Origin: Strongyloides papillosus | Lineage: Eukaryota; Nematoda; Chromadorea; Rhabditida; Strongyloididae | Assembly (NCBI GenBank): GCA_005656395.1 | Contig: SRSI01000004.1 | Location: forward strand, 1,364,001 to 1,428,000 | Reading direction: 5' to 3' | Length of the DNA stretch: 64,000 bases | Shown here: one piece after another, positions 12,881-25,900 of the stretch | How the letters are laid out: the number at the start of each line of letters is the position of its first letter | Position numbering within the stretch: position 1 is the first letter of the stretch | The notes under the pieces: generated by a model | What the model saw: only the letters and a program-made list of their open reading frames with translations | Database searches by the model: none | What the model was told of the DNA's origin: nothing | Position numbers and translations under genes: made by a program

Positions 12881-15027
12881 AAACCTCAAAATAAAAGATT
12901 AAATTACTTTTTTAGTGAAATTTATTTCTTACTAATTTAACGAAAATAAAAATATATACATATGATTAATAAATTGTAAATTGTTATAACACTATATTCT
13001 ATAATTTATATAAAAGAAAGAATAAATAAAATATTATTTTTATAAATATTTAAAAAAAAAGTTTTATATCGAAAAATTATCTTGAAGGTAGAAAAAAGAA
13101 TTGAATTTATTAAATTAACATATTGTGTAAGTGGTCAAAAAATTATGTAATTTGACAATAAGTAATCTGAGGTATGTATTTATTTGAAATATGCGTAGAT
13201 AGTTTATCGTGAATACGTCGATAAAATACTTGAGGTTTTCAATTGTAGTTGATTTTAATTTTTAAATACACAAAAGAATGAATAAAATTATCAGAAATGA
13301 CGTTTTCGAAATGGAAAAAATAATTTTGATGGGATATTAAATTTCATTTGATTAAAGCATCAATCAAAACTTTTTTCATTTAAAAAAAGTTTAATGTTTT
13401 ATATTAATTGACAGTTCTAGAGAAAAAATTGCATATTATATAAATATTCATTGTTTTTTCTCTATTTTTTTGCACAATAAAAATAGAACAAAATATATGC
13501 GTATTAAAGTTTTAAAATAACATTATTTATTGTGCCAAAATATAACAAAGTGTTAGAAAAACAAATTTTTAATTTATTTTAAAGAATGTAAAAAAGTCTT
13601 TTTGAAAAATTGTTTAATTGTGGGTAGAACATTCGTGCATATTTATACAAATCAAAATTTATCTTAATCTTACTAAGATTTTATTAAGATTTTGGAAATT
13701 ATTCTATTTATTTATAACAATGTAATGTTCACTCTTCACTTTGAGTTGAAAGAATGTTATAAATGCTTTTGGCACAAATTGGATATATCTGATTTTTTTA
13801 AGGAAAAATAATATCACTTATGATAAGTCATAAAAATGTTGTTTGTTTATTTTAATAAATACATTTTTTCTATTTTAAATAAAAAGCAAAAAAATTTAGT
13901 TCGTTAGTAAAAAACGGTTTTTATGACATATAAACATTTAATAAAGAATAAAAACAATTGAATATCTAATTTCATATTTTAATTAAATGTGACAGCAAAT
14001 AGATACCACAAAATGTTGTAGATAAATTTTATTGTATCACAATTTCAATCTAACATAGTTAAAAATAACCATATTTTTCTTTCGGAAATAAAATATAACT
14101 AAGTTCTTTTAAAAGAAATATGAAACAATATGTGTGAAAGTAGATGATTATATATAGTTTCGTAACACAACAAACATTATTTTATACTTTCTTTTTAGCT
14201 TAATTGTCTCAATCGTTTTGAAAAGAATTATTTTCATATAATAAAAATTTTTACTCGTAAGTTTATTTAAGAACATCAATTTATTTTTACACAAATAAAT
14301 AATTGAAAATCTATCATTCAACACCTTCTTTACAATATATTTAGATAAAATATAGCAAAGGTAGATAAAAATTTTTTTACTCATTGTAGTTTTTTTAAGC
14401 AAAATAAATTATCTAGGAAAAAAATAAATTGGACGAGAAATTGTAGGAAAAATTAAACAGAAAAAACATTATTTTTATATTAGTAATAAAAATTTCTAAT
14501 ACCAAACAAAAGTTCTTCTTAGTAATAATAAATTTATATATGTATAAGATAGTATTAAATTTGTTTTTTGTTATTAATTAGAAGGTATATCATTAAGTTT
14601 ATGGTTGTCGGCAATATAATAACAAGTTTTCGAGTAATTTTTAGTTTATTATAATAAAAAAAACATTTGATAAATTAATGTTATTTACATTTTTATTTTA
14701 TATAAAAATAATGGTTTATAAAACCTAAATAATATTGTTATCACCAAATAAAAGAAAATAAAATTTTAAAGATCATTTTTAAAAATTCAACAATAGATTT
14801 TTAAGAAGTATTGTTATAGTAGAAAAAAAGATAATTTTTTAAACAATAGTTAAATAGAATTTTTATTTTTTCACCATAGTTACAAGATGATTCTTTTAAT
14901 TACCATAAACTCTTAAAAAATGAAGAAATATTTATCTCCAATTCTATTAAAATTCTCGGTAGTATGGTATTTTAAATAATTTTGCTTTACCACTAAGTTA
15001 TATGAATAAAATATTTAATTTCACAAA
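12881..15027. other. AT-rich intergenic region
   Basis: No gene seen. An 84-codon ORF (14148-14402, minus) is Lys/Ile/Phe-rich with no domain and is probably chance. The region separates divergent genes, the GPCR on minus and the coiled-coil gene on plus, so both promoters should lie here. Confidence 0.55.
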
Positions 15028-17652
15028 ATGGCCACTAAAAAGCAGAAATTAATTACTCAAGATACTGCCAAGCACATTATTACAGGAATTAAGTAAGTTT
15101 TTTTATATTTTTTTCTTTATTTCAATACCCTAAATAGAGCACCACAAGTGTACTCTTATCAAACCAATGATTCCATACCAAAAACTAAAAAAAAAGATAA
15201 CATAGTGAGGATGGAAAATATTTCTGGTATAGATAGATTTGATAGTTATCCACAAATGAATAACATCCCATCAAAAAAGGAGCAAGATAATTCAGGAATG
15301 GCAATCTTTATGTTTGATTTTCAAAGAAACTTATCAAATATTGAGACTAAAGTATGTGACATAAATTGAAATAAAAAATAATCGAATCAATTTTAGCAAT
15401 CATTAATACAAAATGATGTAAACATAATTAAGTCGACATTGAATAAACATGAACAAGAAATTTATTCACATGATGCTATTCATAGAGTTAAACAATTAGA
15501 TTCAAAATTGAAAAATGTTCAATCTCAAGTTAATGATTTAGTAAAAACCATTGATAAAGAAGTGACAGAAAAGGGAAAATTTAATGCAATGCATGTTGAG
15601 GCTTACAATAAATTACAAGATCATATTAATAGCCAACTTTCTCAAGATAAAAACACCTTTAATAATGCATTTTTTGATATTCAACGCGAAAATAATGCAC
15701 TTAAAAATCAGATAACAAAAATTGATAAAGAAATAAAGGATGATATTAAAAGAATAGATAGAAATTTAAGAGATTTAGAGTTAACTTCAAAAAATTTGGA
15801 TAAAGAATATAAAAATGGTAACATGAAAAGTGTTGATGAAATACAGATTCTTAAAACAGAAGTATTAAATACTAATAATACAATAAGGAACAATTTTAAT
15901 AGTAAACTTGAAAAATTAGTTAATGAATTTAACACTAATGATAAAAATTCTAAGGCTTGTGTCGATGAGAAACATCGTTTAATTATTGAAAAAATGGATA
16001 ATAATTTTAAGACACTAAATGATTCAATTACTGAAGTAAAGATGGATGTTGATAAAAATGTAAATGACATAATGAAATTATTTAAACTAACTGATGATAA
16101 AATAGAAAAAATTGATAAAACTGTTCTAAAAATAGAAAAAGATAATTCAAGGAACTCAAAAGAGTTGCATGTAAATAATACAACAACAAGAAAGCATGAA
16201 GAGGCTATCATTAGAAAGTTAGGTATTCTTGAAAATCAGTTATATGAATATGTCAATAATGCAAATAGAAAAATGGAACAGCTGGGAAATGATGTTGAAG
16301 AAAAATTGACTCGTCAAAAAAGTAGTGATAGTTTATTGAGTACAAGTACCGCTACATTAAAATCATCTATAAATACACCTGAAAAAATTAAAGAGGAATT
16401 ATTATTAATAATAAATGAGAAAGAAAAACTATCATATAATGGAATGTTAGCCGTTGAGGAGAAATTTCTTAATATTCAAATACAACTAGAAAGTTTTAAG
16501 AATGAATTTAATAAAAAATCAAAACAATATTCAGGCAATAAAACAATTAATCAATTGAAGATACAAATGGGTTCATTTGAACATTTATTAGACCATGTGC
16601 AAGATGCACAAAAAAAAATAAATCAAAAAATTAACCAGGAAATTCCAGAAAGTGTAAGTTAAATTTCGGATTTTATATTTTACTATTTATTTTTTTATCA
16701 GATTAATGAATTGTCTATGAAGACTAATAATGACTTGAAAGCACTTGATAATAAATATACTAATGAAATTAATCAACTTCAAAGTTCAATAACAGAGTTA
16801 AATAAATCTAAAAAGAGTGCATCAAAAGAAATGGATGAAAATAACAGGAAAAGAACAAGACACGAAGAAATTATAATGAATAAGTTATTGAAATTGGAAG
16901 GTGACCTAAATTCATACTTAAACTTAAAGATGAAAGAAGCAGAAGAAATTGACAATAATATAAATAGTAATAAAAACAATTCACGATTAGGTAGTAAACA
17001 TTCAAGAACCAGTGAATCTACTGTTAATCCAGAAATGGATTTGGAAAAAATACGTGCTGAACTTATGACAATCGTAAATAGTAAATCTAAATTAACTTAT
17101 CAAGCAACCTTAATTGTAGAAGAAAAAGTTATAAATCTTCAGGAGAAACTTAATAATTTTAGAAAAGAATTAACCTATAAATTAGGTACGAAACAATTAG
17201 ATGATCCGAAGATTATTGAATTGCAAAAACAAATGGAATCTGTCAATTCTGTTTTAGAAGATATGGAAAAAGTACAAAAGAATATGAAAGAAAAATTGGA
17301 TGATGAATTACCAAGTAACGTAGGTGATTATTTTAGTAGTAAATCACTAAATTTTTAGATTGAGGAGATGTCTATGAAAATGAAAAATGCTTTGAATTTA
17401 ATTGGTAGAAGGATAACTCAGGAAGAGGAAGAAAGGTATCTGGCAGTAAAGGAACTTCAAGAAGTTTATGATAGTATGTTAATGGAATACAAATCATCTT
17501 TTAAAGATATACAAAAAAAAAATAAAAAAATGAAAGATGAGGTAGATGATATGAAAAATGACTTAGATTCATGCAAAGTGGCTATTAAAAAGTTGGCAGA
17601 ATCAATGATGGTTTTTAAGAGTAATCTTGAAAATCAACTTGAAAAGAAATAA
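15028..17652 (+). CDS. long coiled-coil protein, FAM81-like, with internal duplication (815 aa, 5 exons)
   Basis: Exons are 15028-15092, 15138-15351, 15397-16653, 16702-17319 and 17359-17652; phases agree and sum to 816 codons including stop. The start MATKKQKLITQDTAKH opens the first exon. Almost the whole protein is charged heptad sequence rich in Lys, Asn, Glu and Ile, with no signal peptide or membrane segment. The last part of exon 3 and all of exon 4 are a diverged copy of each other: TRKHEEAIIRKL versus TRHEEIIMNKL, then EKIKEELLLIINEKEKLSY versus EKIRAELMTIVNSKSKLTY. Each copy ends at a splice junction and is followed by I-N/E-E-L/M-SMK. That order (I..LS, then TR.EE...KL.KLE) also resembles the C-terminal half of vertebrate FAM81A/B. 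That link is from memory and needs a profile search. The function is unknown. Confidence 0.8.
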
Positions 17653-19166
17653 TATAATTTTTTTTCATTGATCTAGGTGAATCGGTAAATAATAATTTGA
17701 TAAAAGAATTTTACCAATTGTCTTTAATAACTGCTTTTTTAAAATTTTATTAGTAACTTCTTTTTATTTTTAAACTTGCTTACTATAATTTTATTATGGT
17801 GCTTTAAATTGAAAGATATATTTGTTTAATTTTAATTAAATTGCTTTGCATAATATTTCTTCTGATTTTTTAAAATGGGGGAAATGTTGAAAACTTTTAT
17901 TAAATTTATATACTGTTGAAATTTTTTTAAAAAAATTCAAAGAACACACAAAAAGACTTTCCTTATTCAATATTTTTAACGTAACAAAGCTGTAAAATCA
18001 CTTTAGATTGTTATAAAAAAATTGTTAAATATGAGCAATATTTCAAATGCCCTATTTTTAACGTTTCAAATTAGAATATATTTTTATATTAAAATGTATA
18101 AAGTAAATCTGATTTTGTTGTACTTTTTATATAACAAACAAAAGTTATTCATGATTTTAAGATAAAGTAATTAAATTTCCAAAGTTTATTTTCTAATGAT
18201 ATATTTTTAATTGATAATTTGTTATCTCCTTTCAACAAAATTATTTAATTTTTTACATTGCTTTGTTTGAAAATTTAATAGTAACAGTATTAATTCTATT
18301 TTTATTTAAATATTCAAAATTTAAAATGTTTTATATTCTACTCAAGGAAAATTAATTTTTCTTTATTATAAAATTGTTTTTAACAACATATTGCTTTATT
18401 AAAAGTATAATAAATTTTTTTACTGTTAATTTTACATTCAACTACAAAATAACAATTTTTTATTTAATTAAAAACAATATTTGCACTTTTATATATTTTT
18501 TATATTTTTAAGTAGTATTTTATTACCGTTGTTAATAACTTTAATAAAATATATAATAATAGAGAACATTTTATTTTTTTATTAAAATTAAAAGATTTTT
18601 AAAGATTAAAACAATTAAAATATGATTGATGATCTTTATTTAAATGATTTTAAATTAAAAAAATAAAATATTATTACCTACATTTAAATAGTTCAATTAA
18701 TGAAATCTTTTATAATAGAGACGATAAACTAGGTCGCTCATTTAATGTTATTCTAATATGTATATACTCAATCCTAATGTAAAATATTCACAATAGTTGA
18801 AAGTCTAGATGTATGATGATTTATTAAGTAATTATTGTTAACCCTGATTCTGTAGACATTTATTATAATGTGAAATAAAGTTTTTCTTCACTTTGCAAAA
18901 CACAAAATCTATTGGATGTATATATAAATAATAGAATTCATCAAATTTCATATTATAATAACTATTGTAAAGAAATTTTAATAAAAATATAGAATGTAGT
19001 TTTACGATTAAATTTTGACATGTTATTTTAAACAAACAACGTATCTATCGTTTAAAAATTTTTTTAAAATCATTATATATATCAAATTTTTCTTTATATT
19101 TACACTAAATATTTAATTTTTGTTTTTTTTCTAAATTAGACTTTAAACAATAAAAAGTAAATTAAG
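17653..19166. other. AT-rich intergenic region
   Basis: Long runs of A/T with no supported gene. A 65-codon minus-strand ORF at 18838-19035 has no recognisable feature. Confidence 0.55.
19163..19166 (+). promoter_or_regulatory. possible spliced-leader acceptor directly before the CRAL-TRIO gene
   Basis: The start codon at 19167 directly follows ATTAAG, which ends like a nematode 3' splice site. If used, the spliced leader would join directly to the ATG. The site is short and weak, so this is a suggestion. Confidence 0.25.
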
Positions 19167-20386
19167 ATGATAAACGATATTGAGAACATAAGAAACGATA
19201 TGGGTGATGAGATACCTAAGTATATGAATACAGATTACCATTTAAAAAGATGGTTAAAAGCTAACAATGATGTAAGTTACTCAAGATAATATATTTAGTT
19301 TCTTTAGAATGTAAATGATACTATAAAGAAATTTAGAAAATATCTAAGAATTAGACAATGTTATAAATGCGATGATGATAAATATTTTGAAGACTTTTAT
19401 AATAACACTGAAATTGTCAATTTTCGTAAAATATTTTCTCAATCAATTTGTCAAATTAATTGGTACAATTCAAAGGATAATGCATTATTATTTGTTGAAT
19501 CTGCTGTCAATGACACCGGCAGTGTTACAAAATCTATTCGAGTTAATGATTATGTTAGAATATTTTTTATCTGTTGTGAATATTTTCAAAGAGTTTTACT
19601 AGAACATGAAAAAATTACTGGCAAAGAATCAAGTGGAATTTGTATTTTTGATATGTCAAATTTTTCTTTAATGAACTATGCAAATCCCGTAAGTGCTATA
19701 AATAAAATGTACGAAACTAGAATTGATATATGGTTAAATTACTTTAGTGAATTGTTAAAGAAAGTTATCATTGTCAATGGGCCAAGAATTATGTCATTAT
19801 CATGGAAAGTACTTTCGATCCTCTTACCATCAGAAGTGCACGATCGTTTTATGTTTGCTAATTCACTTCCGCATGATTTAGAAAAGTCATTATCGACTGA
19901 TTGTATTCCAATAGCTTTTGGGGGAACAAAACATATTGGAAATTGTTTGCCAAATTGTTGTAATGTTGTTGGTAAATTAATGGCAAAAGATTTTATAAAA
20001 AATGGGGATATATGGTTGAAAGAAAAAGTGATACCACCAAAAGCAAAAAATATATCTCTTAGCCCTGGGGACGTTTTAAAAGAGACTTTTGAAGTTAAAA
20101 AAAATCAAAAGTTGATATATGAATTATATTGTAATAAAGATTATACTTTAAAAATAACATTGAGTAAGTACATAACATTTATATCAAAGAAAATTCTATT
20201 ATTTTGTTATTATTTCGTTTTTTAGATGATAATATTCTTCTTAATCCTGATATTAAATTATCAACACCAGTATTGAGTGCTGAAGATTCATTTACAATAC
20301 CAATATCTGGTATCGTTCTATTAGAATTGACCAATTTAAGTAAGTTGATGAAGATGAGTGGAAAGTTGACTGTTGTTATTGCCTAA
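19167..20386 (+). CDS. CRAL-TRIO (Sec14) domain protein with C-terminal GOLD-like domain (373 aa, 3 exons)
   Basis: Exons are 19167-19271, 19308-20163 and 20226-20386. The N-terminus ends in YHLKRWLKANNDNVNDTIKKF, the typical CRAL-TRIO N-terminal helix pattern (L.RWL.A...) before the lipid pocket. The CRAL-TRIO core follows with GICIFDMSNFSLMNYANPVS, KVIIVNGPRIMSLSWKVLSILLP and the segment LSTDCIPIAFGGTKHIGN, which corresponds to the conserved LP.E.GG strand of Sec14 proteins. After about residue 270 the sequence turns to beta-rich GOLD character (PGDVLKETFEVKKNQKLIYE). This architecture matches the nematode CGR-1/CTG family of Sec14-like lipid carriers. The ligand is unknown; the family binds phosphoinositides or other hydrophobic molecules. 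No signal peptide is seen, so a cytosolic protein is expected. Confidence 0.85.
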
Positions 20387-22960
20387 CACCAAGGAAATGA
20401 TATGCTTCCTTTAGCATGTCTATATAACAAAAATCTATTTAGTAGTTATTTTTTTAACTTAATACTATATAAATAATTGACATTTATATCAATTCATTTA
20501 CGGTATTTAAGAATAAATTATCTTTTTTTCTGTATTCATTTATACATTGTTATTAAAAGTTAAACGTGTTCAATTAACATTAATAACAGATTGAATAAAA
20601 TTTTAATTACACATAAACCTGCTTTTTAAATAGCATTTGATTGTTCCATAAATAAACAAAGAATATATATATCTAACAGAAAAAAAGAAAAAATTAATAA
20701 GTATTTTAATAAAACTATACTTTTGTTTTTATCTAAAATAAAAAGTAGTATTATTTAAGATTTGTTGTTATATCTGTTTATTATAAATGCATATATATTT
20801 ATTTTTGTACTTTAAAAAACATTTGCATAAATCATATTACTATAAAAGCATTTCTTTATATTTTAACAATATTTATTCGTATGGGAAAATTGGAAAAAAA
20901 TATATACAGATATATATTTCTTTAGTTATAAATTATATATTTTATTTCTTTTTTATTTTAATGAAAAAATCTATTTAATTATTTTTTATTTTGTTCAATC
21001 ATTCATCATTTGATACTAATAGATAATAGAGGTTTTTAAGTATCGTATAAGTATTGTTTTATTTTATCATATTTTTTAATTAACTGAACCTGTAATTTTA
21101 AAAATATTTTATATTTACAATGTCATTACATGAAATATATCTATATTTATTCACTCAACTTTTCTATACACTGATTAAATATAGAAGATTTATAGAAGGA
21201 CACAATACTTCCAATTAATGTCGTAAATAGAAATTTATCATTAACTCATCCCTCAAATCGAACAATTATAAATATGCTCACATATAATATAATATTATAT
21301 ACATATATTGAGGTAAATTTGATGTGAAGACTAATTATTATGTATATATAACGATCATAATTATCTTTTTCACATTTCAATTCTACCATCTTTTATAACA
21401 ATTCACTCATCCTAAGTTCGGAATATTTATAATTAAATGATTGAATTTTATTTTTAAAAAAAAAAGTTTTTATATTAATGACATTGATATTGAGGAGCGA
21501 AGGTTAATCAACTGTACTATTATAACAACTTGGCCTTAAAATATTCTTATTTTAACTGACAAAAAAAGAAATTTTTTTTATTACTTTTATAAAAACTCTA
21601 TTTCTAATATGCTTTTAATCCGTAATTTTTTATTTTAAAATAATGAATTTATATATTAAAAATATTTATTCTTTCGATATATATTTTTTTATCATATAAT
21701 TTTCCTATTGCATATAATATTATTCTGTAATCTCTTATCTCAATACTGTTAAGATAATTTTTTTATTTGAAAACTAAATTATATTCACACCGTGATATCT
21801 AATGATATATTATATCAAAATAAATAATACTAAAAAAGCTTTTAAATTGTGTAAAACAATTTATCATATTCTTTAATTCTATTTGTAGCATTTTTAATAA
21901 TTGATGTCTAAAATGGGATAAATTTTTAATTTATATGTTGTGACTTAAGAGTCATAAAAATGCCTTCTATTAAAATATTTAAAAATCCAATGTGTTTTTA
22001 AAAGTATATAGAATGGTTAAGAAATAGATTAGATTCATTTGTTATAACTTGTTTAAATAAAACAATGATAGTAGTAGTTTTTGACAAGTTGCATGATTGA
22101 ATTGTAAAATTGTGTTATAGAACTATCTATTTGTACTTCATAATATCTTTTCTTTTTTAAATTAACATTTTTTTAATGCACGATCTTAAAATAGTATGAT
22201 AAGATTTATTTCGATAAAATAAATTATAAAATGATTTTAAATTTGATTTAAAAATTGATGGTATTCCTTATTAAATATAAAAATTTTAATTTCTCCTATC
22301 TATATATTGTTAAATTAAATATATAGCTAAACTATAAATTATATATTTTATTCAAATTCAAATTATTCGCTAACTTTAAAATACATTACATCATAATTAG
22401 ATAATCTGTCGCCGTCTCATATGGCAAAAATTTTATTACTATTTCATTGCTTATCATATCACGAAATAGTACACTTACATCAAATATATTTGATTAAACT
22501 AACCAATGTTTCTTTTATCTCACTATCCCTTTCAAAAATATATAAAAAATTAACTCTACTAATTTTAATTTTCCTTGAATTTTATTCTTCACATTCCCGT
22601 ACGAATCTGATTATATTAAATAATTGTATTATCAAAAACGTTTCTTCTAACATGATATAACATTGTTTTATGCCTTAATTTTGATTTACTCAAAGACTTC
22701 CGCTCTTTATTTACAAGCATTATCCATTTTCAATACTATCAACTTTCATTCAGTCAAAGATATATTTATTAATTCTTTTATCCATTCAACTATTTACTCC
22801 TATTGTTATTCTTTAAAGCATCATTAAATTTTCTTTAACGATTTCTATGATTGTATAAAAAATTAAAAGTAGTTTTTATAGATATCTATTGTTTATACGG
22901 AAGTTGTTTCTCTGAGTTTAATGAGAAACAATTTCATTTTTTTATTATAAAAATTACTAG
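20387..22960. other. AT-rich region upstream of the RhoGEF; probably contains its missing 5' exon(s)
   Basis: No ORF with convincing character; those at 20787-20978 and 22421-22660 are Ile/Leu/Tyr-rich with no domain. The RhoGEF coding frame opens after an acceptor-like TACTAG at 22955-22960 without any in-frame ATG. At least one first exon, and the promoter, should therefore lie in this stretch or further upstream. I could not identify that exon. Confidence 0.5.
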
Positions 22961-25900
22961 CATCATTCCTCCTGTTATTACTTCAAAACCAGTAATTGTT
23001 CACAATTCTGTGAATAAAGCAAATACGGATATTAATAAGCATTATAAAACACAAACTTCATTAGCAGAGTCCGCCTACTCATCGTTGGAGAGCCCTTTAG
23101 GGCGATCCACGAATATTGTTACAGATAATCAAAATAATTTCCATGAAAATGTATCATTAATTCAACGTTGTGTTGTAATATATGCAGATTGTAATGGGTA
23201 TGGTATAACAGTAACAAAAACACATCCTGTTACAGTTGAAAATATCGAAAAAAATGGAGCATCACAAAAAGCAGGTGTAAAAAAGGGAGATATAATATTC
23301 AAGGTTAATGGAATTCAAATAACATCCACAAATTGTTCTAGTGTTATAAATATGATATATGAAAATTGTAATGTCGTTTTAACACTACTTAGTAAACCTT
23401 TTGATAATTCACAATTATTATATGAGAACAATCAAAAAAATCTTGAGGTTAGTAAAAATTATAGTAGTATTAATTGATTAAATTTATTATCTTTAAATTA
23501 TATATGAAATATAATATTTTTATTTATATCTTTAGAAACAAAAGATTGAAGATCTAAAAAAAGAAAAGATAACTACTATTAATCAAATGTTACAGGATGA
23601 AAAAATAAATGTAGAGGTAAAAATCTTTTATTAAATTTTATCTAGTTATTTATACTAAAATTTTTTTACAGAAATTAAAAGCATCTTCACCAAATAATAA
23701 AACACCATTAAAAAGAGCATTAAAACGTATTGAAGTACTTCAATTACAATTAAAAAAGTTAGACAATCAAATATTCAATGATCAGGTAAAATTATTATTA
23801 ATCATAAATTTAGTTTTTATATACCAAGTGTAACTATTTTGAATTTAACATATTTAAAAAATAATCAAATTTTTCTATAAATAAGATATTTATCTTTTAT
23901 TTTTTATGTTGCTTTTATCCCTAATACATACAACATCTTATTAGGCTTCTATTTTCTGAATACTGGCGTCAATAGACCATTTAATAAGGCGTCTCCCAAG
24001 AGAGGTTGTTGATAGATTTATTTTTACATTGTATTTAAGCTTTTTTCACATTTTTGCGCAGTATGTCATGTCAAAGTTTAACGAAATCTGGATATATATT
24101 TTATAGACTATAACTGAGATAAATTTACTGTTTCTTAAGTATATAAACAATATACTTTTTAAAACTATATTTTTATTTTTTATGAAATTTTTAGATTGAT
24201 GATTATGAAACAATAGCTGACGATTCATCATTCATTTTATCTCAAAAAAATCCATTGAAACATAGTAATTTTTATGAAACACATAGATTAGATATGAATA
24301 CAAGTAAAGGACATGATGGATATAGTATCTCAAAAGAGTCCGATAATTTCTCAATGCCATCATCACTTAATCTATCAACTCATGGACCTTTTTCAAATTT
24401 ACCTGAATTGAAGAGTCGTCCTGCACATCTTGCAATTTTTATAAACTATTTGTTACAATGTGCCGATCCAAGTTGTTTAGTAAGTCATTTTTGCATGTAT
24501 ATTTTAGTATCAAAAAAATCAATTAAAATTTGTACTTTTAGTTATTTTGTTTAATAACAGATGTCTATCAAACAGCTCCTGTTACATATAAAGAATTACG
24601 TAAATGGGCATATGAAATATTTTCAACATTTTTAATACCAAATGCTCCCTTGTCTATGCCATCAATAGATCAAAATATAATACAAAATATTGATAAAGTG
24701 CTAGGAAGACCTTATTCAAGTAGTGAGGATTATCTTGAAGAGTTACATATTGTTTTTATACCCAGTAAAAGAAAAGCACTAGAACATGTAAATTTAGATT
24801 TAGTGGCCTTTCGTCACAAACAACAACTTGGATTAGGTGACATTTTTGAACCAAAGATATTAGAACAACTTGATAAAAATGGTAGTGGTATGGAGGATAG
24901 GATTGCAGAACAAATGTTATTAAAAACCTTAGAGTCCCAATATAATATCATTAATGGAGAATTAGAAAAAGCAAAACCAAAGAATGTCGCTATTATTTGT
25001 TCATTAGCTACAGTAATAAAAAATTATTTTGGTATGAAACCAAACTCAGCACACTTTGAGAAGCTTCTTGAAAAATGTCCAACATTTGTAACTAAAGATA
25101 AGAGTGGGGGTGTATTTAAGATGAAAAGTATAAGTCAGAAACGTATTGTAAACATTAAGGGACATCCATTTATATTACAACCTGTAAATATAACAGTTTT
25201 CTGTTATCAATGTCAAGAAGCAGTCTGGGGAGTAAATCCACAAGCATACTTTTGCCAAAGTAAGTACAATATTTAGATTTATTATCTCTGTTTTGGGAAT
25301 TGATATATATCTTTTATCATTAATAATCTTTACAGATTGTGATGTTGTTATTCATAAGTTTTGTTCTCAAAATTTAGTGGATCATTGTTATCCAGCATCT
25401 CAACAAAAAAAAAATCAACAAGGAAAAAAAAAAGTTACATCATCATTACTTGGCAATAAAACAAATAATTCTGATCTCTTACAAAACACTACTACAAATA
25501 CACAATACAATTCATCTGACTATGGTATTTCAATGAAAAATGTCATATCCCTTCATGATATTAACAATACAAGATATCAACCAATAAGCACTTCTTCTTC
25601 TGGACCATCAAACAATGCTAGTAGTTTAGGAGGCTTTACAACCACTGGTATGCTTCCACCAAATGTAATGGAAAGGACAGCCGCATATATTAAAGCAACT
25701 GCCGCATATTCAGCTGCTGCTATAAATAAACCACCGGCAGGATCAATTGTTGTGGATGAGACTATATATAATAAAAGTACTTTTTCAGATAGTGATCTTA
25801 TTTCAACTGGTTCTACTTGGATAACTAATAGTGATTTAAAAGGAAAATCTGTATCGAGGTCGCAAAGTTTACATTGCAATAAAGTAAATTTATTAATATT

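Noticed and set aside
14148..14402. 84-codon minus-strand ORF
   Set aside because: Lys/Ile/Phe/Tyr-rich composition expected from AT-rich DNA, with no domain, splice context or homology that I recognise.
15708..16211. 167-codon minus-strand ORF within the coiled-coil gene
   Set aside because: Antisense shadow of Lys/Asn/Glu-rich coding sequence, which always gives Ser/Phe/Leu-rich readings; the plus-strand exons have phase-consistent introns.
22421..22660. 79-codon ORF considered as the RhoGEF first exon
   Set aside because: Composition is Leu/Ile/His/Ser-rich without domain, and I found no GT donor that would join it in frame to 22961.
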